Assembly: GCA_035079385.1 (NCBI GenBank) | Contig: JAVHKY010000059.1 | Span: 496,001 to 560,000, forward strand | DNA length: 64,000 nucleotides | Direction of reading: 5' to 3' | From: Aspidiotus rigidus | Taxonomy: Eukaryota; Arthropoda; Insecta; Hemiptera; Diaspididae | In this document: piece by piece, positions 1 to 12,034 of the stretch | Numbering within the stretch: the stretch's first letter is position 1 | Layout: each line of letters starts with the position of its first letter | The notes under the pieces: model-generated | Database searches by the model: none | Told to the model about the DNA's origin: nothing | What the model saw: only the letters and a program-made list of their open reading frames with translations | Translations under genes and position numbers: made by a program

Positions 1-448
1 TATTGGAAGCATACGTTTGAAAAACTTTGTTCCACAATTTTCCCGTACGAAAATTTTGGAAAAAAGGAAACGAAAATCTACGAGAAGAAATTGAGAAAGG
101 ACCTCTAATTTTGAGAAAAAAAATCATGAGAAACGGAGGAGAAGAGAGGAGCGGTTCACCTTTTACTGCCTATCCTGAGACGAGTCAAAACACGTACATC
201 ACTCAGAGAAAAAATAATAGTCACTTCGACTAAAAAAACAGTCGAAATCAACCAGTTCACTTTTTTTGGTCACTTTGACCCTATTTTGGGTCAGTTTTAA
301 CTGACTTCGACTGGATTTGACTAGTCAAACTGACCAAATTTTTTATTCGTTTATTATTATTTTTTTCCAAGGATAAGTTTACGGGTCATTAGCCTACATC
401 TTGATCGCACAGATTATGTAAATCGGTGGCTAGAAGTACTGAAAAAAA
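1..448. other. Left edge, no recognised gene
   Basis: No coding pattern is visible. Bases 230-340 carry a short cryptic repeat built from GTCGA, GTCAC and TGACC words, like the larger decayed satellite at 6.2-8.4 kb. The downstream exons of the minus-strand PH-domain gene must lie to the left of base 1. Confidence 0.5.
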
Positions 449-1057
449 TGACGGCTTCCTTAACGAAGTTAAACGAGGAACGCAGGGAACCTGTTTTATG
501 ATTCGAATGAGATTTGGTATTGAAAATTCAAGGAAGCCTAGATTTGGAGAAAGGTAGTAAAAAGAAGGCCTAGACCAACTATTAGTGTAATATAATATAG
601 TTGGATAAATCAAGAGTCGAAATTTTTCCAAGTCCCCCTCTTATCATATATAGCACGACAGTCGAAATTTTTCTAAGTCCCCCTCCTATCATATATAGCT
701 CGAGAGTCGAAATTTTTCTAAGTCCCCCTCCTATCATTTATAGCTCGAGAGTCGAAATTTTTTCCAAGTCCCCCTCCTATCATATATAGCCCGAGAGTCG
801 AAATTTTTCTAAGTCCCCCTCCTATCATATATAGCTCGAGAGTCGAAATTTTTCTAAGTCCCCCTCCTATCATTTATAGCTCGAGAGTCGAAATTTTTTC
901 CAAGTCCCCCTCCTATCATATATAACCCGAGAGTCGAAATTTTTCCAAGTCCCCCTCCTATCATATATGGTTCGAGGGTCGAAATTTTTCCAAGTTTTTC
1001 GCTGGACAGCGCACGGCAGATTTCTCAAATAGCGCCCCATAAAACAGGTTCCCTGTT
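449..1057 (-). mobile_element. Helentron-like non-autonomous element with 45-bp minisatellite, copy 1
   Basis: Read on the minus strand, the element starts AACAGGGAACCTGTTTTATG. The same word returns in inverted orientation about 45 bp before the other end (around 488-500). A small hairpin, TTAAC-loop-GTTAA, then lies between that word and the terminus, which ends in GGAAGCCGTCA against a T run. The centre (about 617-985) is a tandem array of a 45-bp unit (TCGAAATTTTTCTAAGTCCC and so on, ending GCTCGAGAG). No transposase is present. Because 45 is a multiple of three, the array gives spurious open frames. Its right end lies only about 20 bp from the PH exon donor at 1075, so it is inserted in the gene, immediately downstream of the exon. 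Confidence 0.7.
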
Positions 1058-1075
1058 AAAAAAATTATACTTTAC

Positions 1076-1334
1076 CCATTGGCCTGCTGCTGCTGTTGTT
1101 GTTGTTGTTGCTGTTGTTGTTGTTGTTGTTGAGCGATTGTAGCTAAACTCATGGCATTCATCCATTGCACCATTTCATCTTTCTGATCAGCGGCAAAGTA
1201 GTAAGTCCTCATATTCGCGTGCTCGGCTTTAAAACTGTACTTTTTTCGAAATATTTTACCTTCGATTGCGGTACACGGAGATATCTTGTAAGAAGGTAAC
1301 AAAATTGAACCGAGGAGTTTTTCCTCGTCAGGAT
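1076..1334 (-). CDS. PH-domain gene (PLEKHA4/5/6/7-like), internal exon: C-terminal half of PH domain plus poly-Q
   Basis: This internal exon encodes the second half of a pleckstrin homology domain, a phosphoinositide- or protein-binding module. It reads DPDEEKLLGSILLPSYKISP (first D/N codon split), then KKYSFKAEHANMRTYYFAA, then the C-terminal helix DEMVQWMNAMSLA with the near-invariant PH tryptophan. About 16 glutamines (mixed CAA/CAG codons) follow, then ANG. The acceptor is a T-rich tract ending ATCAG before base 1334. The donor is GTAAAG at 1075-1070, so the apparent TAA stop at 1072-1074 is intronic. The 259-bp exon is entered in phase 1 and left in phase 2, so coding continues past the left edge. 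The segment matches the PLEKHA/PEPP family rather than generic PH domains, as recalled from family knowledge. A Helentron-like insertion begins about 20 bp beyond the donor. Confidence 0.88.
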
Positions 1335-2074
1335 CTGATAAAAAAAGAGAGAAAAAAAAAGTTAACGAATTAGAGAAATGTCTATTAAATTATTTTGAAG
1401 ACTAGAGAGGGGGAAAAAAAGGACTTTATTTAAATTGTACGAGCAATTCATCTCTTTTGTAGTCTTATTCTGTTATCCAGCGAACAAATTAAATCGTATT
1501 TCACACACCGACGAACGAAACGTACTCGTACTTCAATTACGTCAATTAATCGGTCTGTTGGGCACAACTCGAGCTTCCCACGAGTATGAGTAAATGCACG
1601 TGGATAGCATAAAAATAATTGCACCCAACGAATTCGATTTCATTTTCAACACTTGGCGTGTTGTTTTCCTCGTTCGTTTATATCAGCTCATTTTTTTATG
1701 TACGTATAATTCACGTAATTAATTACGCAGAAAATGTAAACAATGGGTACCGCAACGTTCAATTAGAAATTATATCCTACATACAAATACAATGTAAATG
1801 TGTTACATTATACTGCTAAGGCATTCGTAATGAGGTACGTCTATAGTAGACTCTTATATGAGAGGTTATGATGATGAATCTGTGCAACACAGCAGGGTTG
1901 TTGTATCGTTCCACTATTTGCTAAGTACGTAGTGCCTAATAACTGCCCGAGGCGACGAGAAACAGACTCGAATATTGTCTTTTTAGTGTAGAGTAAACAA
2001 CCTCTAACTGTGAAATATGTCATCTATTCTTTGCAAAAATGGTAAAAAACACATTGCCAAAAGAGTTATAAATA

Positions 2075-3131
2075 GAGCCCGGATCCCTCGGCACTTGTCA
2101 AATCATTTTGCTAAGGGCGGGAAGCTTGAAAATCAGATAGAAGTTCATTCTATGAGTAATGGGTCCTGTAAGGCCAATTTTATCTTGCCGAAAAATGGCG
2201 AAAATGGAATAAATGCCGAGAGCGGGACTTGAAGCTGAATAAGGCCGAAAATGACCACCAAATTTATAAAATTTTGGTCAAAATTAGCTGAATTTCGCTT
2301 AAAATTCAGCAATTGTGGTGATAATTGGATTTTCTTTTTGAAAATATTATTTTTAGTCCAAACTTGAAAAATTAAAAATTTTGATTGAAAGATTGCTAGG
2401 ATTTTTTATTGATGAGTTTGATCCCCAAAAATCGTTTATTTTGGTCAAAATCGCGTAATTTTAGTTGTAAATTGAATAATTCTGGGCGTGAATTTGTAAA
2501 AGCACTAAAAACGAAAGTATTTTCTTCTTTCAAATGCCGAATAATGCCGAAAATGCGACATTAGGTGCCGAAATTTTTCATTTTTAGTGCCGAAAAATCC
2601 TGAGTCCGGATTTGAATTTTTCGGCACTAAAAATGAAAAATTTCGGCACCCAATGTCGCATTTTCGGCATTTCAAACAAAATGAAAAAAACAAGCGTTTT
2701 CAGCTTTTACGTATTTACGATCAGAATTGTTCAATTTACGACCAAAATTAGGTGATTTTGACCAAAATAAATTATTTTTGAGGATCCAACTCGTCGATAA
2801 AAAATCCTAGAAATTTTTCAATCACAATTTTTAATTTTTCAACTTTGAACTAAAAATAATATTTTCAAAAAAAAACTGTCCAATTTTTACCAAAATCGCT
2901 GAATTTCAAGCAAAACTAAGTAAATTTTGTCCGAAATTTTATGATTTTAGACAATATTTAACAAAATGGTCATTGTCGGCCTTATTTGGCTTTAAACCCC
3001 GTTTTCGGCATTTTTCAGCAATATAAAATTTGTTTTACAGGCCCCACTACCCCTAAAATGAACTTCCATCTGATTTTCAAGCTCCTCGACCTCAGCAAAG
3101 TGATTCGATAAATGCCGAGGAATCCGGACTG
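2075..3131. repeat. 1.06-kb inverted-repeat element (head-to-head dimer)
   Basis: Two arms of about 525 bp face each other around a centre at about 2598-2600. The left outer end reads CCGGATCCCTCGGCAC and the right outer end, reverse-complemented, reads CAGTCCGGATTCCTCGGCA. The centre itself contains AGTCCGGATT, so each arm looks like a unit bounded by the same word at both ends. The inner arms (2560-2650) are nearly perfect: TGCCGAAATTTTTCATTTTT and its complement. The outer arms have diverged by substitutions and indels. No protein-coding frame is visible. Confidence 0.75.
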
Positions 3132-4659
3132 TGGTTGTAAAATTACTGGCATTGGTCCTTAGTGGTTCACCTAAAAAAATCTTTGGTGGGTGTTGACCTG
3201 CAGTGGGAGATTAAGCCGTTTAGCTCCTCCACTGATTAAATTCTTGCATTATTCTGATATAAGTTCATAACTTTTTTGATAATCTCTGATTTCTCTAAAA
3301 TTTTGCATTTCTGAAAATCTCGTGCTCCTAGGCAAATGCCTAGTTTGCCTAGACCCAAGTTGGCCTGTGTAAAAAACTTCTTTACAGATTTCTAATTACG
3401 TAGGCTGTGGTAAGATCTCACGCCAAGTTGGACACGAGGGCGTGGAAATATCCAATTGAAAAGCTTTCGTGAGGTATCGGGTAGTTGACTCGTCAGGTCC
3501 CTTTCAGTTTCATTTTTTGCTCGTGGTAAAATTTGAAGAGTATTTCTAGTAAAAGAATTCATCTAGAATTTTCTTCTCTTTTGCCCTCCTTGATTTTTGA
3601 AAACGAACTTGGCTAATATCTGGCTCTACTTTTTGTGTAATTTCAGCGAAGAAGCACTCGGACCAAGGATGACGTGGACATGTAACGACCTGTGAGACAT
3701 TGTCTAGAGGCCACATCCGTTGTAGTGCGATCAAGATCAACGCAATGGGATGCAGAAAGAAATTATCAATATCATAATCCCAAATGCTTGAAAAGATATT
3801 CTTGAATTATCCCCCGAAGAAGTGAATAACCATTTTGAAAAAGATTAAAAATGTTCACCAAAACAGCGGCGTTATGCAGCGTTGAAAATGGTAAGACAAA
3901 AATATACTTTTGACTTCACTAATACGTCGATTCAATTTGGATATAGACAATGAGTTGAAAAACAAACCTAATGAAAGGATACTCGAAATGAGTAAGCACA
4001 AAGAGTTTTGTAGCTCTTGTAGAAAACTCCTTGTGTTTAATCGTTTCGAGTATTCTTGGGGTATTTGCAGTCAAAAGTAGGCGTAACCCATTCGGCAAAG
4101 AACGCACGTAGATTCTTAATCTTTTCTTGGTCAAAATTTGACGTCAACGTCATCAAAGGCTTAATAATTTACTTGTTATCATCGTCGAATACAACCTGAC
4201 TGGTATAACGTTAGGCCTATACGGTTATAAGCACGACCTATACTTCCAAAATCCGCCCTCTCTTCTTCATCTTCTCACAGCAAGTCTACGAAATTTTTTC
4301 TGGTCCCTAGGATACTTCACTTAGATTTCGACCCTAAAACTTTTCCTACTTAGTATTGTGGGATGAAAGTGGTAAAAAAGAATATGAAAAAATTTTCTGG
4401 CATAGCCAAATAAATGAAAATCATGTTCCATGTCTTTTATATTTTATCAGTCATCTTGAAATATTTCAGTCTAGGCTTCTACTAGGTCAAGTGTTCGTGA
4501 GATATTATTCGTTTACCCCTTTACCTATCTTGGCGTCGTATAAGTCTTCTATGAGAAATATGAGGTAGCGCGAACTCGCTCCGCTCGTTCGCCCCCTGTC
4601 TCGCTGTTGTATTGGAATGGTATGAGACAATTCAAGTCTAGGGGACTTGAAAAAATTTC

Positions 4660-5035
4660 GACTATCCAGCCATATATGATAGAAAGAGGGACTTAGAACA
4701 TTTTCTAATTATTAATTATATTAATTATTTTATTATTTATTTATTTAATTAATTAATTATTAATTAATTAATATTTATTATTATTACGCGGGGTGTACTC
4801 GCGAATTTCTGAATCACCCACGGGGTACAGATTTTCTAATTATTAATTATATCAATTATTTAATCATTTATATATTTAATTATTTAATTATTAATTAATT
4901 AATTATTTATTATTATTACTCGGGGTGTACTCGCGAATTTCTGAATCACCCACGGGGTAGAGATTTTCTAATTATTAATTATATTAATTATTTAATTATT
5001 TATTTATTTAATTATTTAATTATTTATTTATTCAT

Positions 5036-5090
<55 letters not shown>

Positions 5091-5099
5091 TTCATTCAT

Positions 5100-5143
<44 letters not shown>

Positions 5144-5270
5144 TTATTTAATTATTTATTTATTTATTTAATTATTTAATTATACAATTATTTAATTATT
5201 AATTAATTAATTAATTAATTAATTAATTAATATAATTATTTATTATCATTACGCGGGGTGTACTCGCCAG
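4660..5270. repeat. AT-rich tandem repeat with ATTT microsatellite core
   Basis: A GC-richer spacer (ACGCGGGGTGTACTCGCGAA then TTTCTGAATCACCCACGGGG) recurs near 4787, 4918 and 5250, separated by runs of TTAA/ATTA/TTTA words. The unit is about 130 bp. The last interval is expanded by an (ATTT)n tract at about 5020-5150. It resembles a small satellite with microsatellite growth. Confidence 0.75.
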
Positions 5271-5279
5271 TTTCAAAAT

Positions 5280-6190
5280 CGGGGTCCGGCGAGAGAAAAG
5301 ACATGGAACATGTCAAAAAAAATACTCTATATCTTACAAACCACTTGCATATTGATAGAAACGGTGACAAGCATACGTTTTTTATGTTGAACTGTTTTGA
5401 TTACTCGAGACTTTCGGCCTTACCATGATTAACACTGCTGCATCACAATCGATTACAGGAACATTTATAATTTAAGGATCATCATTGCTCAACTTTTTGG
5501 TGAAGGTGATGAACTGGTTCTAGAAAAGCGATCAGAGCGACGGCCTCTTTCCGATTTTTTGAGGCTGGAAGACAAAAATCTATTTCGACTCCCAGGTTAT
5601 GGTTCCAGAGCTGAGTTTCAGCTTCAAGTCTTTGCTCCTGGTTCTATCGGGAGTCGGCTTTGAACATTCTTCATGACCAGAACTTGAGATTCTATTGATT
5701 ATGACTCTGGGTCTTTCCAGGCGCTCGTATTCAAATATAAATATCTCGTTTAATTACATCAGCTCTCTAGGTTAACTACAAATATGAAAGCTAAACACGC
5801 CGAAAACGCCTACGTTTCTTTTTAGCCTCCAATTCTAGCTCTTAGAGACGGTTCTTGGTTTCATGCTACATTAGAAGGCTAGCGAAGATTGCCAACTTCC
5901 CACTTCTAATTTTCGGCTCTCTGGGAGATTTTCAAGTCGTTTGGAGGCTTCTATACACATTGTAGAATTTTCTGAGTATTTCTCACAAATTTTACAGAAA
6001 ACGTCATGTAGAAATCTATCAAGATATCACAGGTCACAAAATTTTTGATTTTCGAACCTTTCAGTGACCTTCAGGCAGAGGCGTTCTTACAAACTGCATG
6101 TATGCAATTTTTTGTGCCTTTTGAACTTCACATTGAATTTTGTAGAGGAGCTGATATAAACTCATATCTTTGTTTATAAAAATTTTTGGC
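5280..6190. other. Intronic stretch, nothing recognised
   Basis: No frame of useful length, repeat unit or terminal inverted repeat could be seen. The sequence looks like ordinary decayed intron DNA. Confidence 0.4.
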
Positions 6191-6618
6191 CACCCGCGAT
6201 GAACCTCCAGATCGACAATGATTACGGATCGATTTAAGTCCGCTTAATTTCGACCACAAATTGATACAAAATGTCTAAAAATCGGCTGAAAAACAATTAT
6301 TATTATTATTTTTTTTTTAACCATCGATTCATTGTCGACGTCGAATTTGGGTCAATTATACGTCACTTAATGCGGTAAAAGGATTCCAATTGACGTCGAA
6401 ATTATGTGGACTTCAAGTGCACTATGGTAGGGTTTTAGAATCAAGGTACAAATTGAGTTGTGTCGACTGAAGATTGAGGTCGACATAGGGCCGATTTGAC
6501 TATTACCACCCTCGAATAATTAAGATTCTCCTTTTAATTATATAACTGCGCATTCCGTCTGCGTGTGGCAAAGTTATCGGTGACGTTGCGACTGTAGATC
6601 AACGTTGATTTGAGGTGG

Positions 6619-7110
6619 GTTAAAGGGTGTGCTTAACTTGTGAAAATATGCTCGTAAAACATGGTACCGAAAATCACATTTCACTGCTCGAGTTTTTAAC
6701 AAATCTTTTCGAATAATTAAAATGTTTCCAGCCAGAAGCGCTATTGAAGCAGAAATTTAAAATTTTTTCCTATACTTTCTCAATTAAACGTTAAAATTGG
6801 TAAAAATTTGTCCATTTTCAGACGACAGTGAAATTCTTCTGAAGCCAAAATTCAGGATTCTGTTCCGATAACGCCTTCCACTGAACCCTTCTGTACATCA
6901 TTTTCGAAGATCGAAAATATTCGTCGGAAAATGGAGCCCTGAGAAGTGCCCTTGCAAAATCATTTCTTGTCACTGGTTACAAGGACTACCCACGCACGCC
7001 CGATAAGCGTCGCGCAGTGACCGCTGCTTTACCGAACCTTGCAGGGTTTTTGGGGATACTTATCGTACACCGTTTCGGAGTTTCCAAACAAGTAAAGCAC
7101 ACCCTTAAAG
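6619..7110. mobile_element. ~490-bp TTAA-flanked MITE
   Basis: The left end TTAAAGGGTGTGCTTAACTTG-like and right end CAAGTAAAGCACACCCTTAA are inverted copies, each with TTAA at the outer edge. Flanking satellite sequence (TTGATTTGAGGT ... GTTGACCAGCATA) rejoins when the element is removed. A reverse-complement copy of its right ~380 bp is at 61250-61625. TTAA target choice is typical of piggyBac-type elements, but no transposase is present. Confidence 0.65.
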
Positions 7111-7945
7111 TTGACCAGCATATGCAACAGAGTAGTCGATTTCAGATTGATGAAAAAGTTTTGTAGAACTCTGTTGGATGTGACTACGATTTAAGGAAAT
7201 TAAAGATTGAAAGATCGATTTTCAATTGACGAAACAGAACAGTTGTTTTCAGGTTGATGAAAAAATTTGAAGAAGTCGACATAAAATCGACTCGAGATTG
7301 ACGTTGATTTGAGGTTGACCAGCATACATCAGCAGTGAACTACAAGTCGACTTGAAATTGACTCAACAAAAAGCAGTCAATTTGAAAAATAATGGACCCC
7401 ATAGAGCAGTCGATTTCAGGTCGATGAAATGTTTTAGAGAGCTTGACCCAAAATCGGCTCCAGATCGACGTTGACTTAAGGTTGACCAGCATACATCATC
7501 AGAGGACTATAAGTCAACTTATAATTGACACGACAAAAAAAGAAGCAGTCGATTTAAGAAAACTAAAAATCACCGCAACAGAGCAGTAAATTTTAGGACG
7601 ACTTGGAATTGACCCAAGATTGACATCGATTCGAGGTCGATTTAAAACCGACCCGTATTGATCCAACAAGTCAGTCGATTTCAGGTCGATGGAAAAATTT
7701 TGTAGAAGTCGACTCGAAATCGTCTTCAGGTCAACGTCGTTTTAAGGAAACTAAAAATCGACTGTTAATGGACCCAACAGAGCAGTCAATTTCAGGTCGA
7801 CCAGCTTACGATCACCAGAGAACTACAAGTCAACTTGAAATCGACCTTACCAAAAGAAGTTGATTTCAGAAAACTATACAAAATCGATAGTTAATCGACG
7901 CAACAAAGAGGTCGGTTTAAGGTCGATAGAAATATTTGGAAAAGA

Positions 7946-8117
7946 CAGGGACGGATTTACGGGGGGAGGGGGACAGGGGGAATGTTCCCCCCAAAACCTC
8001 CAAAAAAGACTGAAGTTGTCTAATTTGACTATATTTTCCGAGCGGAGCGAGAAAAAGAATTTTTGAACTATGGATTATCCCCCCCAAAACAAAAAAGAAC
8101 CCGCAAATCCGCCACTG
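7946..8117. mobile_element. 172-bp hAT-like MITE with 6-bp target duplication
   Basis: Terminal inverted repeats CAGGGACGGATTTACGGGG and (right, reverse-complemented) CAGTGGCGGATTTGCGGGT bound the element. AAAAGA is duplicated at 7940-7945 and 8118-8123. The interior has C and G runs. Ends of the CAGNGGCGGAT type are common in hAT-derived MITEs. The duplication here is 6 bp rather than the usual 8 bp, as also seen at 35912-36312. Confidence 0.75.
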
Positions 8118-8880
8118 AAAAGACGACTTGAAATCGACTTCGATCAGCGTACATTACTTGAGGACTGCAAATTAAATGAAAATCGTCGCAAAACAGAGCA
8201 ATCGATTTTCGGTTAATAAAAAATTCAGAGAAGTCGACTCGAAATAAAATTGAAATTGACGTGAGAAATAAGTCGAAATAAAGGCCACGTGAGGTCAATT
8301 TTGACAATAATCTATCGATACTCGAAAGAAGTACTTTCTCAGTCAATTTAACGTTGACTATTGATCAACACTGGGTGTCGATTGAAGGCAACTGAGTTAG
8401 AAATACGTTTTGAGAGTAATTTTGATCGGAGAACTTCACAACAATAATTTAGATTTACCGCATCTATTAATCGAAGGATACCTAGGTATCGATTTTGCTT
8501 TATTGGCTCATCAGTCCTAATGTGTACGGCATTCCATTTGAGAAATCGTCCAAATAAAAATGAAACAGAAGTACGGTGTAATTTGAAAAATATGTTGTCT
8601 AAATTCAGTGGTAGGTATTTCAACGATGCAGCAACAATTGCGGAATAGGTCATTATACTCGTGCATCTACAGAGAGGTATCGTGTTCGAAGCATGCGAGT
8701 GATAATTTCCGCCCCGGAAGTTGTGATTCAGAGCTTTCATTTAGACAATGATCATATTACAATGTTAACGAGAGTAGGTTGTTGTACATGAATTCATACT
8801 GTACGTCGCGTTGGGATTTCGTATACTCAAGTAATTTGTGATTTTTCAAAACAACGAACATCGAAGGAGAGAAAAAAAAA

Positions 8881-9600
8881 CACTCACGCAGTCGCGTGAG
8901 TAGTACACGACTTTTCTTCCCACAATGCAAAAAACATTGAGAGAGTCACTCCCTCTCTTTAAATTAAATACCAATGACCTGTCAATCATGTCAAACATTT
9001 GTAGAATAAACAATAAAACTCAGTTTATAAATTCTATCACTACGATGTCACATCAACAGATAACAGAGTAAAAATACCTATAATCCAATAAGGAAACCTG
9101 AATTTTGTTATAATTTAGGCTAAGAGTCATCTAAAACCTACAAAACGTCTCCAGAAAAACCACTCCCCCTCCCCCTGTCCAAAATGCTACGAGGCTATAA
9201 CAGTTGTTTCTAATAAAAAAGAGCTCTACAATCATTTTTTCCCATACCTTATTCTTAGCATATTATTAGTCTAGTATACTGTATATTAGGATGAGTGGTT
9301 CAATTCTTTATCACTTCCGATTCCTGGCATCTCTTAAAGCTATCTCGAGCTGCTATTCCTCTCGTGCACTCATAAATTGCCTTCACGCTATCATATCACC
9401 ATTTTCTATGCACACTCCACCCCAAAATTCTTCATCTGGGAATCCAGCTACAACGAGATCCCGAAAAACTAAAAAAATCGATGTCGAAACGAAAGAAGCA
9501 ACCAATCACCCAATAGTCAACCCCTCATTCCTTCCCTCACGCTTCAACCATTCCAAACGTATTAACAAAATACCTCACTTTTCTAGCTAGAAAATTCGGT
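8881..9600 (-). mobile_element. Helentron-like element (ACCGAC family), disrupted copy
   Basis: On the minus strand a 5' tip (ACCGAATTTTCTAGCTAG, at 9600 and below) matches the 5' tip of the 17755-20168 element. An internal block (9215-9085) matches its first ~130 bp. The 3' end at 8881 is a hairpin, ACTCACGC-AGTC-GCGTGAGT, preceded by AAAAGTCG and followed by a T run. A piece of LINE copy A (about 9216-9565) interrupts the 5' part. Confidence 0.55.
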
Positions 9601-10375
9601 GAAAATATATAGCGCCCAAGCCCGGTTTACTCGTTAGTCTAATCTCAAATCTCACTCAAAAAAGCCAGTCCAAATTGAAAATAATCTTTCCATCTCTTTT
9701 GACACCTCAAATCAACTATGAACCACTATTAATTATGTGCCCATACATGAAAAAATGACAAATAAATCAATTATTAATTAAGAGTGAAATCACCCAGGTA
9801 GTCTCGCATCAGCACACTTGATGAAGATTAAAAAATTGTACTTAATCATTCAAAGTCAAGGTTTTCACTAAAATCAGTCGAATAACAAATTAAGAAAAAT
9901 AAAACGTGAACCCACATTTTGGTCCTCATCCCAACGAAATTCAAGGCAAGAGGAGGTCATTTTAGCTCGGCTGCGAATAGGCCACACTCGTCTTACTCAT
10001 ACTTATCTTCTCACTAATCTCGCTCCTCCATCATGCCCTCACTGTCTCCAAGAAAATTTATCAGTTGATCATTTTTTCTCATGCCCCGTCCTGCAACCCA
10101 CTCGAACCTCCCTAAATATATCTTCCAATATCAATGCAGCACTAAACAACAACTTCGAAACCATCGACTCAACCCTAACTTATTTACGCACCACTCAATT
10201 CTACAACTTCATATAATTCACCAACAAATTCCGTTCGGTCGCCACTCAATTCCACCAATACGTACCTAATTTAACCTAATTCAAGTAATGTTCTAAAATA
10301 AGATTGTAACGCCGAGCAAATAACCCTCGTGCACTTTATAATGCTCGTAAAATAATAATAAAAAAAAAAAAAAAC
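9216..10375 (+). pseudogene. LINE fragment A: RNase H end and C-terminal zinc knuckle, decayed
   Basis: This is the 3' part of a non-LTR retrotransposon. Bases 9430-9560 correspond to the end of an RNase H domain: an F-I-W-V-P-like block is damaged, and a KEATNHPIVNP-like stretch matches the copies at 22.5 and 48.9 kb. Bases 9960-10100 encode RIGHTRLTHTYLLT, then a cysteine-histidine knuckle (PSCPHC ... LSVDHFFSCP), the usual C-terminal motif of these LINEs. The copy ends in an A-rich tail at 10350-10375. It is broken by stops, by a ~35-bp Helentron tip at 9566-9600 and by unrelated sequence at about 9715-9940. No endonuclease or RT domain remains. Confidence 0.65.
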
Positions 10376-10734
10376 TATCGAGTATGACTAATGATAATGA
10401 AAAATAGCTAGAAAAATTAACAACTCGCCATTGCCACTATCCGTTCAAAAATAAATTTAACAAAACAAATAAAATTTGACAAAACAAAATTCAACGCTCT
10501 AGGGGCTGTGGGAAGCGAGATACAAGTGTACTAAATTTGAACGAAAAGGTTTCATCGGAAATAAAATCCAATGAACCCTTGGTAAAGAATGAACAAAGAA
10601 TGAACCTGTCGAATGATGAAAGGTTCTTCACAATAATACACGTACTGATAACGAAAGTGGTAAACGTATAGGAAAATCCGCTTCTCCTAACGTAAGCAGC
10701 TACTCGCAGCTATTCGTAAGAAGCTACTCGTAAT

Positions 10735-11224
10735 AGTGAAAAATTTTTCAACAAAAGTAAAAATTTCTCGAAAACTACTCATCCGATCCTCAAAACAAAT
10801 GCAGGTGCACATCTTCAAATATAATACTACAATATGGCCGAGTTACAAAAAAATCCATCGGGTAGTTTCGGAGGAGTTCCGTGGACAAAAAGGTACTCGA
10901 AATACTGCAAAATTTCTCAACAAATTGAAAATTTCTCGAGAACTACTCATCCGATTCTCAAAAAAATTGCAGGTGCACATCTTCAGATATACTACTACAA
11001 TATGGCCAAGTTACAAAAAAATCCATTGGGTAGTTTCGGAGGAGTTCCGCGGACAAAAAAATCTTATATATAAATATATATATATATATAAGGAAACCTG
11101 AAATTTTTTTTTTATGCTTGTTGTGATCTAGGACCCCTAAAACGTCGAGAAAGTTCATTGCCCACTCCCCCTGTTGACCTTGCTACGGGTGTAATACCTC
11201 ACTTTTCTAGTTAGAAAAGTCGGT
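10735..11224 (-). mobile_element. Helentron-like element end with two 166-bp tandem units
   Basis: Read on the minus strand, the 5' tip ACCGACTTTTCTAACTAG at 11224 is followed by a block ending CAGGTTTCCTTAT and an (AT)n tract (11040-11092). Two direct copies of a ~166-bp unit follow (10905-11065 and 10735-10900). A related single unit stands at 18560-18735 inside the larger element of the same family. The 5' tip is a near-perfect hairpin. I could not find the 3' hairpin of this copy. Confidence 0.6.
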
Positions 11225-11229
11225 AAAAG

Positions 11230-12034
11230 AAAAAGCTCAAAATTAATGTTTTCATTGAAACTACCAAGAGAATCAGCGTAGATACATCAAAACTTCTTAA
11301 GACCTTATAAACAGCTGACTCGTTTTCGTAGTAAATTTTAGAAGAGATTGCAGGGAGGAGTATACCATGTTATGGAAACTGAAGATGTGAACCATGACAG
11401 CTCATCGATAACGAATACACGTATTTATCCGAAAACAAACAGGAATGCAATTTGTACGACAACTCGTCGTACTTCGTTTGCATACTTAATGAGTAGCACA
11501 CGAAAAATTACTCATATATTGTGACTCCTTCTAACACGAGTGAATTTCGACTCCCTTTCGAGAAGAATGAGTTGGAAAAATAAACGTGGCACTAATACGT
11601 GTCTTCTCGATGCTGCTGCAACTACTCCTTTTTCAAAACCTGTCTCATTCAATCTGTATATTCTTTGTCCGCGTCCGAGAGACACTGATATGACAACGTA
11701 ATGTGTTGGACTAAATTGTACACGGTAATTTTGACCATTTATCTTCGGTTTCAGAGGAAATTTTCAGGTCGTCTTCACTCGTCTTTCAATTTCTCTAAGT
11801 AATAATATTTTTACTCGATGACGTCTCCAACTGAGAAAGAGAGAGACAATCTTGACAACTTTCAACTGTTCCTAGAAATATTGAGTTCGATTTAATTATT
11901 TAAACTTTCCAAGACCTGATCTAATGATCCTCCCTGAAGACGTCCGTACTTTCCCTCCTCTGCTCTTCACTCAAAGTTTGATTGTTGGCGCACATTCGAG
12001 ATGGATAGACGGTCATAATGTATTGAATACTCAC
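11230..12034. other. Non-repetitive intron sequence next to the PH exon
   Basis: No repeat or coding pattern was recognised. The stretch directly follows the donor of the exon at 12035-12254. Confidence 0.4.

Larger units (their letters stand above)
6190..8400. repeat. Decayed ~165-bp satellite rich in GTCGA words
   Basis: Phrases recur in register. 'GAGGTTGACCAGCATACATC' or close variants occur near 7312 and 7482 (170 bp apart) and near 7797, and 'CAGTCGATTTCAGGTCGATG' occurs near 7134, 7402, 7675 and 7790. The units are heavily diverged. Two MITEs (6619-7110 and 7946-8117) are inserted in the array, and neighbouring units give approximate empty sites for both. No coding content is seen. 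Confidence 0.6.
1335..12034 (-). other. 10.7-kb intron of the PH-domain gene
   Basis: The interval runs between the donor GTGAGT (12034-12029) and the acceptor ending ATCAG (1335-1336). The joined codon is A|AT, which continues the PH domain without a gap or missing residues, so no exon needs to lie between. About half of the intron is recognisable repeat: an inverted dimer, an AT-rich tandem, a decayed satellite, MITEs, Helentron pieces and a LINE. Bases 1335-2070, 3135-4650, 5280-6190 and 11230-12034 hold nothing I recognise. Confidence 0.8.

Noticed and set aside
1072..1302. A complete 76-codon small gene ending in TAA after the poly-Q
   Set aside because: The TAA lies within a good donor (GG|GTAAAG), and the frame continues upstream of the ATG to an acceptor, so this is an internal exon.
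4555..4615. GC-rich GCGCGAACTCGCTCCGCTCG tract as a tRNA or promoter
   Set aside because: No cloverleaf pairing or TATA context could be supported.
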